DNA of 64,000 bases from Neoceratodus forsteri (Eukaryota; Chordata; Ceratodontiformes; Ceratodontidae): the NCBI GenBank assembly GCA_016271365.2, contig CM028130.1:468195501-468259500 (forward strand), in the 5' to 3' direction. This document shows, piece after piece, positions 1-11,329 of this stretch. The notes under the pieces were generated by a model. The model did not search any database. It saw nothing but the letters and a program-made list of their open reading frames with translations, and was not told where the DNA came from. Positions within the stretch are counted from its first letter, which is position 1; the number at the start of each line of letters is the position of its first letter. The position numbers and the translations under genes were made by a program.

Positions 1-397
1 TGCAAAATGTTTAGGGAGGACCTTGGGGAACCCTTAAGGGACATGATAAAAGAGAGTTTTGCAACCAGAGCACTGCCTCCCTCCACTAGGTCAGCTTCTA
101 TAATAGTTCTGCCCAAGCCCAGGAAAGACCTTACATTATGTGGGTCATATAGGCCTATATCCCTCCTCACAGTTGACTACAAAATCTGTGACAGAATTTT
201 AGCAGTAAGATTAGAAAAAGTTTTGCCCAAAATACTACACCCTGATCAAGCAGGTTTTGTAAAATCATGGCAAGGGAAGCACAATGTTAGAAAAGCTATG
301 AATATAATATGGAGATGGAGTAATTTGAAACTGGGGAGGGAAACGGTGGTAGTGGCATTAGATGCTGATAAGGCTTTTGACTGAGAGGAGTGGAGTG
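1..397 (+). pseudogene. L1/Tx1-like LINE, fragment 1 (N-terminal reverse transcriptase)
   Basis: The open frame at 7-384 encodes the start of a non-LTR reverse transcriptase. It has the block LPKPRKDLTLCGSYRPISLL, then LHPDQAGFV, and ends in LDADKAFD, where the first catalytic aspartate region lies. This is the L1/Tx1 style of RT, which copies the element's RNA at a nicked target. A TGA follows the AKAFD-type motif directly, where an arginine codon is usual. Homology stops near 397, just after the Glu-Trp pair that normally precedes the next helix, and resumes at about 12,884. The fragment is therefore the left side of an interrupted element. The 5' part lies outside the window. L1 versus Tx1 clade is undecided. 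Confidence 0.8.
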
Positions 398-1711
398 GGT
401 GAAATGGTGTTAGGACAGGGGTAATCCCTGTCTTGTTCTCATACCCTAGGACTCAGCAGATGCTGGGCAGGAGTCAAGGTCTTCCTCAGCATCCCATCCA
501 ACTCGGGCAGTGTTATGTAATGCCAGATCCATTAGAAACAAGAGGGCTATTACAGCTGATCTTGTTGAAATGGTGGACCTGGCATGTATCACCGAGAAGT
601 GGCTGGATGAAAATGTAGGCCCCATATTGGCTTCTGCAGTTTCAGCTGGGTTCTCGGTGATCCACCGCCCAATGTTGGATTGTCGGGCCGGGGGTGTAGC
701 CATCTTTTTTAAAACCAAACTGGGCCTTGTGAGTGTTCCAGTGGGGTCCACCAGATCCTTTGAGTGTATCATGGGAGCAGGTGTAGGTTGCAGGATACTC
801 CTCATCTACCATCCACCAGGTGATGGTGAAGAATTCCTGTAGGAGATAGCGGACTTCATCATCGACATGGTACTGGAGTCTCCCAGATGAATAATTAAGT
901 GGGACTTCAATGCCTGGGTCGACGATGAACGCTTGCAATTTGATCAAAATCTCCTCCAGCTAATGATGGTGCTGGGCCTTACACAGGTGGTTACCTCCGC
1001 TAGCCATATAGGAGGTCACTCACTGGATCTGTTGTTCCTCCTGGGGATGAAGATCTCAGACTTGGAGGTGGAACCAGTTAGTTGGTCTGACCATCACACC
1101 TTAGGGTTCAGTTTCAGGGCTCCCTTAAATGGACCTGTCCCTACAGAGATGGTCTGGTACCACCCTTTAAGGGGAGTTATCCCAAATGGTCTATCAGCAG
1201 TCCTGGACCTATCAGGACTGCTCGGTGAAAGCATGAGTCCAGGGTATCTAGTACTGGCCTATAACAAGACAGTGGGAGATGTCTTGACCTTGATTGTTCC
1301 GGTTCATGTTTGACCACTCACTCTTCACCCAAGGTCCCCTTGGTATGATGGTTCCTTGAAGGAGTTGAGGTGAGTTGGTCAAAGGATGGAAAGAGCAAGG
1401 CAGAAGTCCTGCCTAGATGATAACAGGCTTAGATTAATGGAACATTATAAGGGCTATCAATCAGAAATGACCCGTAAGAAGGCAGAGTTCCTGTCCAGGG
1501 AGATTCTGCAGTGCAGAATCGACCGGTTCAGCTTTTCCAAACTGCTGACAGATTGTGTAATCTAATCTGTCGCCAGTCCAGAAGAGCTTTTTCTCAGGCT
1601 AAGTGTGAGGAGCTAGCTCGACTCTTCGCAGATACGGTTGCCAGCATCAGCTCTGAAATCGGCCCGGCTCTCCCTACAAGGGGTTGCAGGGGTTGATGGG
1701 AGGTGGTGAGT
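398..1711 (+). pseudogene. L2-like LINE copy 1, 5' part (APE endonuclease domain)
   Basis: Frames at 510-842 and 933-1313 encode an apurinic-type endonuclease domain that nicks target DNA for L2-clade LINEs. Visible signatures are CNARSIRNK, DLACITEKWLDE, GVAIFFKT, the FNAWVDD region and SWSDHHTLGF, which holds the catalytic SDHH-type motif near the domain end. A stop at 840-842 and at least one more break the frame. The sequence sits inside L1 fragment 1 and is itself interrupted at 1712 by an LTR retrotransposon. The rest of the same LINE resumes at 8093. A minus-strand relative at 36,858-40,108 has the same domain order. Confidence 0.85.
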
Positions 1712-2437
1712 GTGATGTGGACAGCCAGTTCTGAGTGCTGTATGATAATTTTCTTGTAAATATAAAAATATATATGGACTGTCTCCCATGAGAAAAGGCT
1801 GAAACAGCATGTGAGATCACACACACACACACTCTCACACTGGTTTTAGATACCAGGTGTTACATGGCAGGCCTGAAGCTAATGACAGAGTAGAATAGAC
1901 CTTGATCAAGGATATCCTATTTTGTCTAAAGTTAATTACAGGCTGGAAGAGGCCTGAGTTGAGAATATCCCTTTTATGACGTTAGGAGAGGAAACCAGGC
2001 GAAGTAAACTGGTGCAAAATCATAAAGATGCTTTCATGTCCTGGAAGGGGGAAGCTTATCATGAGATCAAAGAAATGTCATTTGGAGGACATGAGTTATG
2101 CTGAGGTTGCAGAATTTAATACTTGGAAAAGAAATCCTGTTTTTTATATAAATATTTTTTATATATATTTTGGCAGGGAGGAGCTAGGTGACCTCATGCA
2201 AGTAGGTGGATAAAACCATATTTTAAACATTATTCTGTTTGATTTCACAGAGACACTTTTATCTAGACTCTGACAAAGAAACATCTGTGAGTGCTTTTAA
2301 GCAGCTAATTAGAAACTAAGTACAGTAGTAAGAATTGCACTGTTTAAAACCTTGTTCTGTTAAACTGTTCACAAGACTGCGCTCGGAGGTTGGCACTTTA
2401 GGAGTAGATGACTAACCTGCTGAGTGGGTTTGTGACA
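1712..2437 (+). repeat. 5' LTR of Gmr1-like copy 1 (short form)
   Basis: The repeat starts TGTGATGTGG and ends GTTTGTGACA, and it matches 7382-8092. It holds a short CA-rich run near 1820-1840 and AT-rich stretches near 2140-2170. Compared with copies 2 and 3 it lacks about 400 bp of central sequence, and both LTRs of this copy lack it. Confidence 0.93.
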
Positions 2438-2440
2438 GAT

Positions 2441-2456
2441 TGGTTGTCAGTGGTGG
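2441..2456 (+). other. Primer-binding site of Gmr1-like copy 1
   Basis: Three bases after the 5' LTR comes TGGTTGTCAGTGGTGG. In copy 2 the same site reads TGGTTGGCAGCGGTGG. Apart from one extra T, the latter is complementary to the 3' end of vertebrate tRNA-Leu, so a leucine tRNA is the likely primer. That assignment is inference. Confidence 0.5.
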
Positions 2457-2656
2457 GTTCATTTTGGTATCACAAGCTTTTATTGTTCTGTGTCAGCTTG
2501 AGACTGTAAGCTCTCTTGCAAAGAATGAAAAACGCAGAATTTTATTTAAAAAAAGGAAACAGAACTATATCACTTGGCATACAGTACAGTTCCTACCAGT
2601 TTTATATTTTTTTACTAAAGTGCAAGTCAGAGTAGCTGTAATCAGGGAAGAAGAAG

Positions 2657-3960
2657 ATGGCTTCCGACTACAGCAGGCACTCTGTAAATTACTTGAAGCA
2701 GTTGTGCGTGGACAGAGGAGTCCCATTCAAGGTGACAGCCAAAAAGCAGAACCTCATAGATGCCTTGATGGTAGCAGACACCCAGAGCAGTAAGTCACAG
2801 ACCGTGACTGGAAAGGACCAAACCTCGAGTGTGGCAGGGCTAGCGGCCAGTGCAGTATCCAGAAACGATGAGGAGGGCAACAGGGCCACTGTCAGTGAAA
2901 GGCCACAGCAGCAGGGGAAGGTCACCAGTATCCTGGATCCAGAAGTACTCAGGCTACAAACTGAGTTGCACAGGATGGAGCTGGAGAACCAGAGGGAGAG
3001 GGAGGGAGAGAAGAGAGAGGCAGACTGTGAACAATGAGAGGCGGACAGTGAGGCAGAGCAAGAACGCCATGAGGCAGAGCGAGAATGGAGAGACGCTGAC
3101 TGTGCGGAGCAGGAGAACCAGAGGCAACATGAATTGAAGAAGATACGGCTCCAACCGGCAGCACCAGAGCAGGTAAGTGGCTTGGGTTTAACTGGGACTG
3201 CAGGACTGGGTTACCAATTGAATTCTAAATTAATAGCTGAATTTAAAGAGGGGGAGGATATGGATGCCTTTTTAAATTCTTTTGAAAAAGTTTGTATTCA
3301 GGCTAAAATTCCTAGAGAGTTCTGGAGCTTCCAGCTATGCCCGTTACTTACCGGGAAAGCTCGGGATGCATTGGGTCAAATGGACAATGAGGACAGCAAT
3401 AATTACAGCAAGCTAAAAGCTGTACTGTTAAAAAAGTTTGAATTAACTGCTGAATCATACAGAACTAAATTCCATAAACTCAGGAGAAGCTCTGATATGA
3501 GCTACGAGGAGCTAGCCATGAAACAACGTCAGTTTTTAAAACGGTGGGAAGGAATTGAGGCAAACTCTGTTGATAACATTGAAAATGTGATTTTATTAGA
3601 ACAGTTTTATTAGGCATTCCCAGCAGAGCTAAAAACCTGGCTAGAGGATCAAGATCCCAAAACAGTGCAAGAGGCTGCTGAACTCTTGGACTGCTATGCC
3701 AAGGGCAGACCTGCTCTGAGAGTGAATGGGTCGGGTGTGGCAGTGCAGAAAGGGAAAAGCGTGCCTTCAGAGCAGCTAAAACCCTCATTGCCTCCACTGA
3801 AACCAGTTAGCCCCAGGTTTCAGAAAAAAGATTTTTCTGAAAAGAAAAGTGAATGTTGGTTATGTAAAGAAATTGGGCATATTGCCAGACAGTGTCCCAA
3901 AAAGGTGAGCAATAATACACAACCGGGTGCTAGAAAAGAAGTGGGTTGTTTGTGTGTCCC
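2657..3960 (+). pseudogene. gag: gag of Gmr1-like copy 1 (SAP-like, coiled coil, SCAN-like capsid, CCHC)
   Basis: The gag structural protein packages element RNA into particles. The start at 2657 is shared with copies 2 and 3. Residues about 8-40 resemble a SAP motif (LKQLCVDRGVPFKV then LIDALMV), usually DNA-binding. A highly charged Glu/Arg segment follows, likely a coiled coil. A TGA at 3035-3037 splits this frame, which continues in phase at 3134. Bases 3200-3660 encode a capsid like the SCAN domain (FHKLRRSSDMSYEELA, VILLEQFY, LKTWLED), with a TAG inside it at 3611-3613. One CCHC zinc knuckle (CWLCKEIGHIARQC) lies at 3854-3895. A frame change between 3613 and 3665 separates the capsid from the knuckle. 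The product is non-functional as it stands. Confidence 0.85.
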
Positions 3961-4740
3961 TGGAAGCATGCCAGTGAACATGAGGGAACACATGCACCCA
4001 GTCATGGTGAATGGTGTACAGAAGCAGGGGTTAAGGGACACAGGGGCATCCCTGACCTTGGTAAAGGGGGATCTGTTACAGCCTGGTCAGCTTATACCCA
4101 ATAAATACGTCACTGTACAGGACTTTGCGGGTGGGGAGAAAACATTCTCCTCACTAGTGTTCTCCAAGACTGGGGTGAAACAGGGGGAACTGTGCAACAG
4201 GTGGCTGTAGCCGAAACATTAGCAGTGGATGTGATCCTGGGTAACAATCTCCAGCAGGGGATGGTATGTGCAGTTACCCATAGCCAATCGACAAGGGTTC
4301 CCTGAACCCACAGAAACCAGTGTGGAAACCACTGAGAGGCTGATTCCCCAGCCTGTGTCTCCTGATATGGAGATTAATGAAGAGGGGGTAGAAATTTCCC
4401 CAGTAGCAAGTAGCCACACAGCTGCAGAGGGCTGCTCCAAAGAGGGAGGGGTGACCCCTTGTCAGAGGGTTGGAATTGACAGTGATCCTGAGGGCCTTGA
4501 CGCTAGTGCTAGGGACCCTAGTTTAGCGACTGAAGGGAACCTGTCTCATGCCTTGGGACTGTGTGAGGGGTTTGCAGCTGCTCAGAGGGGTGACCCTAGT
4601 TTAGAGAAGCTGAGGGCTTCGGCAGACTCAGACGGCACACAGGGAGGTGATGGCAGACATAAGGTTTATTGGGAAAATGGACTTACAGTATGTATGCTTA
4701 GGCAGTACAGACAGAGGGAGGGATGCTAGGCAGGCAGCTT
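3961..4740 (+). pseudogene. Protease and linker of Gmr1-like copy 1
   Basis: This is an aspartic protease of the retropepsin type, which cuts the Gag-Pol polyprotein. The active-site triad DTG is present in RDTGASLTLV at 4037-4045. The downstream flap and C-terminal part (VDVILGNN near 4225) is in a different frame, so a frameshift lies near 4150. A poorly conserved acidic linker follows, up to the integrase zinc finger. Confidence 0.75.
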
Positions 4741-4779
4741 GTCATTCCCCAGGGGTATCGTGAGCAGTTGCTGAAAATT

Positions 4780-5830
4780 GCACAAGATATTCCCTTGTCT
4801 AGTCATCTGGGAATCACACACACAAGGCAGCGTTAGCCCAGAATTTCTATTGGCCTAACTTCACCCAGCAGGTGAAAGAATATTGCAGGTCTTGTCACTG
4901 GTGCCAAGAAATAGATAAGGCAGGCAAGAAAACCCAAGCCGCCCTGATTCCATTGCCCATAGTGGAGGAGCCATTCCAGAGGGTGGGAATGGATATTGTG
5001 GGGCCTTTAAATACCCCCAGCTCCTCAGGGAAGAGATTCATCCTAACTGTGGTGGATTATGCCACCCAGTACCCAGAGGCAGTCACCCTATCCTCACTGA
5101 GGAAAGACAAAGTGGCAGATGTCTTACTTGGGATTTTCTCCCATGTTGGGTTTCCACAGGAGGTAATCACCGATTGAGGGGGTTCATTCATGTCGGACCA
5201 GACGAAATGTTTATGGGAGAAGTGTGGGGTGGTGCAGAGATGCACGACACCATATCATCCATAAGCCAAGGGACTTGTGGAACAATTCAATGGTACCCTA
5301 AAGTCAATGCTCCGGGTGTTTGCTGAACAGCATGGGAGGCACTGGGAGAAATACCTTCTCCACCTGTTGTTTGCATACAGGGAGGTGCCCCAAGAGTCGA
5401 CAGGATTTTTCCCCTTCGAACTCTTATATGGATGCCGGGTACGTGGGCCACTAGACTTGATCTGGGAAGACTGGGAAGGCAAGCATGCCACCCAGGGAAC
5501 TCCCATTGTGGATTATGTCCTTAGGTTTAGGGAAAGGCTGAAGGAGCTTATGGGGACAGCCCAGAGCAATCTGGCAGCTTCCCAACAGAAACAAAAAGTG
5601 TGGTATGACCGCAGAGCCAGAGCTCGCTCGTGCATGATGGGTCAGGAAGACATGGTCCTTATTCTGGTCCGGAAAGACAAGCTGCAGGCTGAGTTGGCAG
5701 GACCGTACAAAGTGGTTAGGCAGGTAAATGACGTAAACCACATTGTGGAGTTACCTGACAGAAGACAGACAGAGAGGATGTACCATGTCAACATGATGAA
5801 GCCATATGCAAATAGGGCTGATATGGTGTT
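4780..5830 (+). pseudogene. Integrase of Gmr1-like copy 1 (upstream of RT)
   Basis: The integrase inserts the cDNA into host DNA. An HHCC zinc-binding region is visible: HLG..H near 4810, then CRSCHWC at about 4884-4905. The catalytic core follows with GMDIVGP (first Asp), VITD (second Asp) and VEQFNGTLKSML (Glu), spaced as a D,D-35-E site. A TGA at 5175-5177 falls directly after the second Asp, and the same stop occurs in copy 2. A TAA near 5263 interrupts the core again. The C-terminal part (KVWYDRRAR, then GPYKVV, then YHVNMMKPY) resembles the chromodomain-free GPY/F module. It runs in one frame into the RT N-terminus. Integrase precedes RT here. Confidence 0.9.
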
Positions 5831-7315
5831 TGCAGTGTGTAGTCATGGGGAGGGGATGGATGAAGGAGACCCCCTTCTGGATTTGCTGGAAGAGAGTAAG
5901 CGAGAGACCTCTGTGGAGGCAGTAAAATTGTCTCCCCAGCCAGCCCAGGACCAGAACCAGAAAGTAAGGGAGGTTTTAGCAGACTTTGTTCCCTTGTTTA
6001 GCCCCAAGCCTGGACTAACCCCCTTAGCGACGCATGATGTGGAGACAGGGACACAGACGCCAATACAGTGGACAGCACATCGGGTATCAGAGGCTGTCCA
6101 AAAGGACATTAGGAGGGAAGTGGAGGAGATGCTGGATTTAGGTGTAATCCAGAGATCCCACAGCCCCGTGCCTCATCCATAGTCCTTGTGCCTAAGCCAG
6201 ATGGCTCAACTCATTTCTGTGTGGACTATCACAAAGTCTCAAAGTCAGACGCCCACCTGATGCCCTGGACGGATGAACTCCTGGACATGTTGAGAGGGGC
6301 GATCTACCTTACGACCATTGACCTGACCAAGGGGTATTGGCAAGTGGAATTGACAGACAGAGCTAGGGAGAGGTCAGTCTTCATCACTCCGATAGGCTTA
6401 TTTGAGTTTAAAGTAATGCCTTTTGGAATGAAAAACGCCCCGACCACTTTCCAAAGGTTGGTGAAGCAGGTGTTAAATGGTGCTGACGAGTACGCTGTGG
6501 CATACCTGGATGACACTGCCATCTTTAGTATCAGCTGGGAGGAACACCTGTCCCACCTTAGGGAAGTGCTGGGCAGGATATAGAGGGCCGGGCTCACTGT
6601 CAAAGTCAAGAAGTGCCAGGTGGCCATGGGAGAAGTGGCATACCTCGGGCATGTGGTAGGCTGGGGACAGCTCTGTCCTAACCAAATAAAGATAGAGGTA
6701 ATCCAGGTGTGGCCCAGACCAGAAGCACAGAAGTAGGTCAGGAGTTTTCTAGGAACAGCAGGGTACTACAGAAAATTTGTACCCCATTACAGTGCCCTGG
6801 CTGTTCCCCTATCTGACCTGACAAAGAAAAGGATGCCAAAGAAAATTACCTGGGGCCCAGCCTGTGAGGAAGCCTTTTCCAGATTAAAGGAGGCACTGTG
6901 CAGTGCTCCTGTTTTGACAAGTCCTGACTATAGCAAAACCTTTATAATTCAGACTGACGCCTCAGACATGGGTATTGGGGCAGTACTGAGTCAGACATCC
7001 AGTCAAGGGACAGATCACGCAGTAGTGTACATGAGTAGGAAGTTACTTCCCAGGGAGCAAGCGTACTCCATGATGGAAAAATAATGTTTTGCCATAGTGT
7101 GTGCCCTAAAGAAATTGGAGCTATACTTGTATGGGCAGCATTTTGTGGTGCAGACTGCCCACAACCCCCTGGTTTGGCTGATGCAGATGGGAAAAAACAA
7201 TGGCAGATTGCTAAGATGGAGTCTTGCTTTGCAAGGGTATGATATAAAAATTGTACATAGGGCTGGAGTCAAAAATCAGAACTCAGATGGGCTGTCTAGG
7301 GTCTATGAGGAGTGA
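5831..7315 (+). pseudogene. pol: Reverse transcriptase and RNase H of Gmr1-like copy 1
   Basis: This region copies element RNA into DNA and degrades the template RNA. The RT N-terminus (REVEEMLDLGVIQRS) is in the integrase frame. A one-base loss near 6170 shifts the frame to 6188 (VPKPDGS). Then come TTIDLTKGYWQVEL, MPFGMKNAP and the catalytic box YLDD at 6503-6514, all intact. A TAG at 6581-6583 and another near 6734 interrupt the thumb. RNase H follows with QTDASDMGIGAVLSQ near 6950, and a TAA at 7082-7084 breaks it. It ends with KNQNSDGLSR close to 7315, just before the polypurine tract. No integrase follows, which confirms the PR-IN-RT-RH order. Confidence 0.9.
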
Positions 7316-7368
7316 ACTGATTTGGGAAGCTCATCCCATGCAGGGGATACAGCCCCCAAATTCAGTCT

Positions 7369-7381
7369 AGGTGGGGAGGAC
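7369..7381 (+). other. Polypurine tract of Gmr1-like copy 1
   Basis: AGGTGGGGAGGAC lies immediately before the 3' LTR and matches the purine-rich stretch before the copy 2 3' LTR. This is the expected primer for plus-strand DNA synthesis. Confidence 0.75.
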
Positions 7382-8092
7382 TGTGACGTGGACAGACAGT
7401 TCTGAGTCCTGTATGATCATTTTCTTGTAAATATAAAAATATATATGGACTATCTCCCATGAGAAAAGGCTGAAACAGCATGTGAGATCACACACACACT
7501 CACACAGGTTTTAGATACCAGGTGTTACATGGCAGGCCTGAAGCTAATGGCAGAGTAGAACAGACCTTGATTAAAGATATCCTGTTTTGTCTAAAGTTAA
7601 TTACAGGCTGGAAGAGGCCTAAGTTGAGACTATCCCTTTTATGATGTTAGGAGAGGAAACCAGGCTTAGTAAACTGGTGCGAAATCATAAAGATGCTTTC
7701 AAGTCCTGGAAGGGGGAAGCTTATCATGAGATCAAAGAAATGTCATTTGGAGGACATCAGTCATGCTGAGGTTGCAGAATTTAATACTTGGAAAAGACAT
7801 CCTGTTTTTTATATAAATATTTTTTTATATACTGTATTCTGACAGGGAGGAGCTTGGTGACCTCATGCAACTAGGTGGGGAAAACCAGATTTTAAACATT
7901 ATTCTGTTTGACTTCACAGAGACACTTTTATCTAGACATCTGTGAGCACTTTTAAGCAGATATTTAGAGACTAAGTATGGTAGTTAGAATTGCACTGTTT
8001 AAAACCTTGTTCTATTAAACTGTTCACAAGACTGTGCTCGGAGGTTGACACTTTGGGAGTAGAGGGCTGACCTGATGAGTGGGTTTGTGACA
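7382..8092 (+). repeat. 3' LTR of Gmr1-like copy 1 (short form)
   Basis: It begins TGTGACGTGG, ends GTTTGTGACA, and pairs with 1712-2437. It differs by scattered substitutions and by loss of about 14 bp near 7938 relative to the 5' LTR. The target duplication GTGAG follows at 8093-8097. Confidence 0.93.
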
Positions 8093-9675
8093 GTGAGCAC
8101 CCGATCTGTCTGGATGGATTTCAGCAAGCCAGAATTCATGGACATTATGAAGATTGTCCAGGCTTTGTGCCCAACCAGTTGTAGTTTGGATCCAGGCCCT
8201 ACCCCCCCCCCCTTAGTGGGATGTGCAGATGTTATCTGCCCGATCCTAGCTGAAATTGTCTGGAGATCCTTGGAGAGGGGGATCTTTCCTGATCCCCTAA
8301 AGGAGGCGGTCATATGACCACTCCTTGAAAAGCCCTCCTTGGATCCCGACTGCCCAACTAACTACAGGCCTGTCTCTAACCTGCCCTTTGTGGGTAAGGT
8401 TATTGAGAAGGTGGTTGCATTGCAACTGAATGATCACCTTGTGACCCACAATGTCTATGAAGCTCTCCAGTCTGGATTTAGGAAGAGACGCAGCAGAGAG
8501 ACTGCCCTTGTCCAGGTATTAAATGATCTCCTAATGGCGAGAGATCGAAAGACTCGTACCATCTTAATCCTTCTTGATCCCTCTGCAGCTTTTGACACTG
8601 TGGACCATGGTGTGCTGTTAGAGTCCCTGTGGATCCTTTGTGGACTGTTGGGTACAGTCCTCGAATGGTTTCGATCCTTCCTCGTGTGCTGGTCTCAGAG
8701 TGGTCACCAGAATTTATTCCTCTGATGCCCTCCTCCTGTCCTGCGGAGTGCCGCAGGGCTCTATATTGGCATCCATGTTGTTCGCAGTGTATATGCTACC
8801 ATTGGGAGATATCATTAGGTGATACAGCTTGAGTTTTCACTGCTATACAGATGATACTCAGCTGTATCTGTCCTTTATACACAGACAGGTTTATGCGATT
8901 TCCTTGCTAAACAACTGCCTCTCTGAGATCAAAGATTGGATGAGCACTAGCTGGCTGAGACTGAAACTAGATAAGACTGAGGTGTTGTTAGTGGACCTGG
9001 GTCACCTGTGGGTGGGTTTGGGGGCTGGGCATGTGTCAGACCTATGGCTTGATGGTGTTCAGCTCACTACCTCAGATTGGGAGCGTAACCTGGGAGTTAT
9101 TTTTGATGACAGCCTGACCCTGAAATCTCAGGCGTCTGCCATGGTTAAATCCTCATTCTACCATCTGAGGAATATTGTCTGGGTGAAACACCTGGTTCCG
9201 CTGGACAACCTTCCAACACTGGTCCATGCCTTCATTACCACCCGTCTTGACTACTGCAATGCTCTCTACCTAGGGCTTTCTGGGGTTGACATCCTCTGCT
9301 TGCATCTAGTGCAGAATGCTGTAGCCAGGTTATTGACTGGTACTTCAAGGACCAGCCACATCATGCCTGTGCTGAGCAGATTACACTGGCTGCTGGTTCA
9401 GTGGTGGATCATCTATAAGGTAGGCTTGCTTACCTTCAAAGCCCTACATGAACAGGGACCCAACTACCTGAAAGATCTCCTGATTCCCTACTCCCCCACT
9501 CATCCTCTCCGATCTGCTGATGAGGGATAGCTAGAGATTCCCAGGGTTTGCTTAAAAACTTCTGGTGCTCATGCTTTTTCCTTTGCAGCATTAACCCTGT
9601 GGAATTCTCTACCTCGTCAGTTAAGAGAATGCAAGACTGCCAGTAGTTTTAAATCTATGTTAAAAACATATTTAT
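8093..9675 (+). pseudogene. L2-like LINE copy 1, continued (reverse transcriptase)
   Basis: This continues the LINE broken at 1711. The RT blocks are in order: NYRPVSNLPFVGKVIEKV (8339 frame), SGFRKRRSRETALVQ, LLDPSAAFDTVDH, a PQGS block near 8750, then YTDDTQLYLS at about 8844, whose YxDD box is the catalytic site. The thumb and C-terminus show HLRNI, AFITTRLDYCNALYLGLSG, LSRLHWL and LLTFKALHEQGPNY, typical of the L2 clade. Frameshifts separate 8339-8725 from 8829-9530. After 9530 the trailing LWNSLPRQLREC sequence is still recognisable. The LINE is interrupted again at 9676. Confidence 0.9.
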
Positions 9676-10256
9676 TGCCAGCCCGGTGGCGCTGAGGGTT
9701 GAGGCACTGGGCACCACACCTTACACCACGCCAGCTACCCGGGTTCAGGAACGGACTCGGGCCGTTGGGGGACGGAGGCGTGGAGGAGGATCAAGCGTCC
9801 CAATGGATGCTCTCCTCCTCCAGGGGTGGGTTTCTGGGGTGCCTCGAGCAGCCGACGCACCGGTGCCTGTGGAAGCATGGGTATCAGGGCACAAGCGGTT
9901 CTTCGGAACCAGGAAGGGGAGGACGTTGTGGGCACTTGGCAATGATGCACGTCAGCATGTCATCTACCTGGACATCAGTCCTGCATGCTGACATCCTCAG
10001 GGGTAGTGGGACCTAAGATGGAAGAAAATGCAGAAAAAAATAACCTGCTCTACCCCAAGATGATGACTGACCTAATCCCAGACTAACTACCACGGGCAGA
10101 CCCCAATGTGTGCAGGTGCTTCAGAAGGAGGAAGATAAGGGGAAGGAAGGCCGACACTGTAGGGGCAGACTCTGTGGTAGAATCGCCGGGGGTGATCAAG
10201 TCTGAAGAAGTGGGGTGAATGGGTAGTCAGGTGGGGATAAAAAGAAAGTAAAAAAA
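9676..10256 (+). mobile_element. SINE-like retroposon insertion in the L2 3' region
   Basis: About 580 bp are flanked by the direct repeat AAAACATATTTA (9664-9675 and 10257-10268) and end in an A-rich tail. Both are hallmarks of LINE-mediated retroposition. The head near 9683 (TGGCGCTGAGGG) weakly resembles a pol III A box, and GGTTCAGGAAC near 9741 weakly resembles a B box. I do not recognise the family. The GC-rich interior has open frames on both strands with no domain I know. Confidence 0.6.
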
Positions 10257-10330
10257 AAAACATATTTAGTTACATTAGCCTTCCCATATTGTTTTTAACT
10301 ATTCTGTATTCTTGTTTTATTCCTTTTTAT
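10257..10330 (+). mobile_element. L2-like LINE copy 1, 3' UTR segment
   Basis: This short T-rich stretch starts with the second copy of the 12-bp target repeat and continues the LINE 3' UTR. Element A interrupts it at 10,331, and the LINE tail reappears at 12,811. Confidence 0.6.
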
Positions 10331-11329
10331 GTTGCTTGCACACATGTGCAAGAAACATAGTGCCATCATCCAAGTTTTTGGAGGTGTGGCACCTGTCTTC
10401 CAATTCAGTCAGTGTGTTTGCAGGCGTGGCCCCAGTTCCCCAATCACTGCTGCAGCTGTCTGTGACAGCAGTTGAAAATGCAGTGGTCATACAGTTGAAA
10501 GGGAGAGCTCCGCTTCAGTGAGCAGAGCTCTCCCCCCTCCACACACACTCAAGCATGCATACTGCATGCTGATGCGCTCCCCACGCACATACTGTATGGC
10601 CGACAGGGTGCCCAATCCCTGTCGGCTCCACGCCCACAAAAGCTGTCCAGGTGCCATGCTGGAGCCTACCCCAGAGTGGCAAAAACTGTAATAGCAGACG
10701 GAGGTGCCCAATCCCCCTGCCGGCTCCACAGCTGCACGCCACCCCCCAAAAGCTTTCCAGGTGCCATGATGGGAGCCCACCCCAGCGTGGCAAAGCTTGT
10801 TATGACCGACGGGGGTGCCCAATCCCTTGTCGGCTCCAGTCCCCTCAAACAGCCTTTCCAGCTGCCACGCTGGGAGCCTACCCCAGCGTGGCAAACATCC
10901 CACGCGCTGCCTTAAGAAAAAAACCTGTAAATAAAAAAACAGTCCCTTGTAGTCTCCCTGCCCCCACAACCCGCACCTACCCACTGCGCACCCTGCCTCC
11001 CCACACCCCCCACCTATAATTACCTCAGGAGCTCGGCGTGATGATCTTCAGTGGACCGGGAACATGTCTGCACTCTTCAAAGCCGACCGCGAACTGAGGA
11101 AATGCCGGTAAGCTGTATAGTGGAATATATAGGGTTTTTTCAACTTTGTTGCATATCTCAGGCATTTTTGGGAATTTTGGGCCCACATTTTCAACATGGG
11201 GTTTTTAGGACCCCTCCTCATGAATTCTTGCACAGTCGTGGTGTTAATCGGGCCTGAAGGGTGATTTCACGGTCACTGTGTGAAATCACCTTTCGGGACC
11301 AATTGATGAAACAACACTGCCAGTGTTCA

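Larger units (their letters stand above)
1712..8092 (+). mobile_element. Gmr1-like Ty3/gypsy LTR retrotransposon, copy 1 (complete, defective)
   Basis: This complete LTR element is bounded by the direct repeat GTGAG at 1707-1711 and 8093-8097, a 5-bp target duplication inside the L2 LINE. Two LTRs of 726 and 711 bp begin TGTGA and end TGACA. The internal order is gag, protease, integrase, reverse transcriptase, RNase H. Integrase before RT is the reverse of ordinary Ty3/gypsy order and is known from the Gmr1 group of deuterostome elements. By eye the two LTRs differ at roughly 5% of positions in their first 245 bp, so this is an old insertion. Many stops and frameshifts make it non-autonomous now. 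Confidence 0.92.

Noticed and set aside
3200..3900. Host SCAN zinc-finger gene
   Set aside because: The SCAN-like part is followed by a retroviral-type CCHC knuckle, protease and integrase between LTRs, so it is gag.
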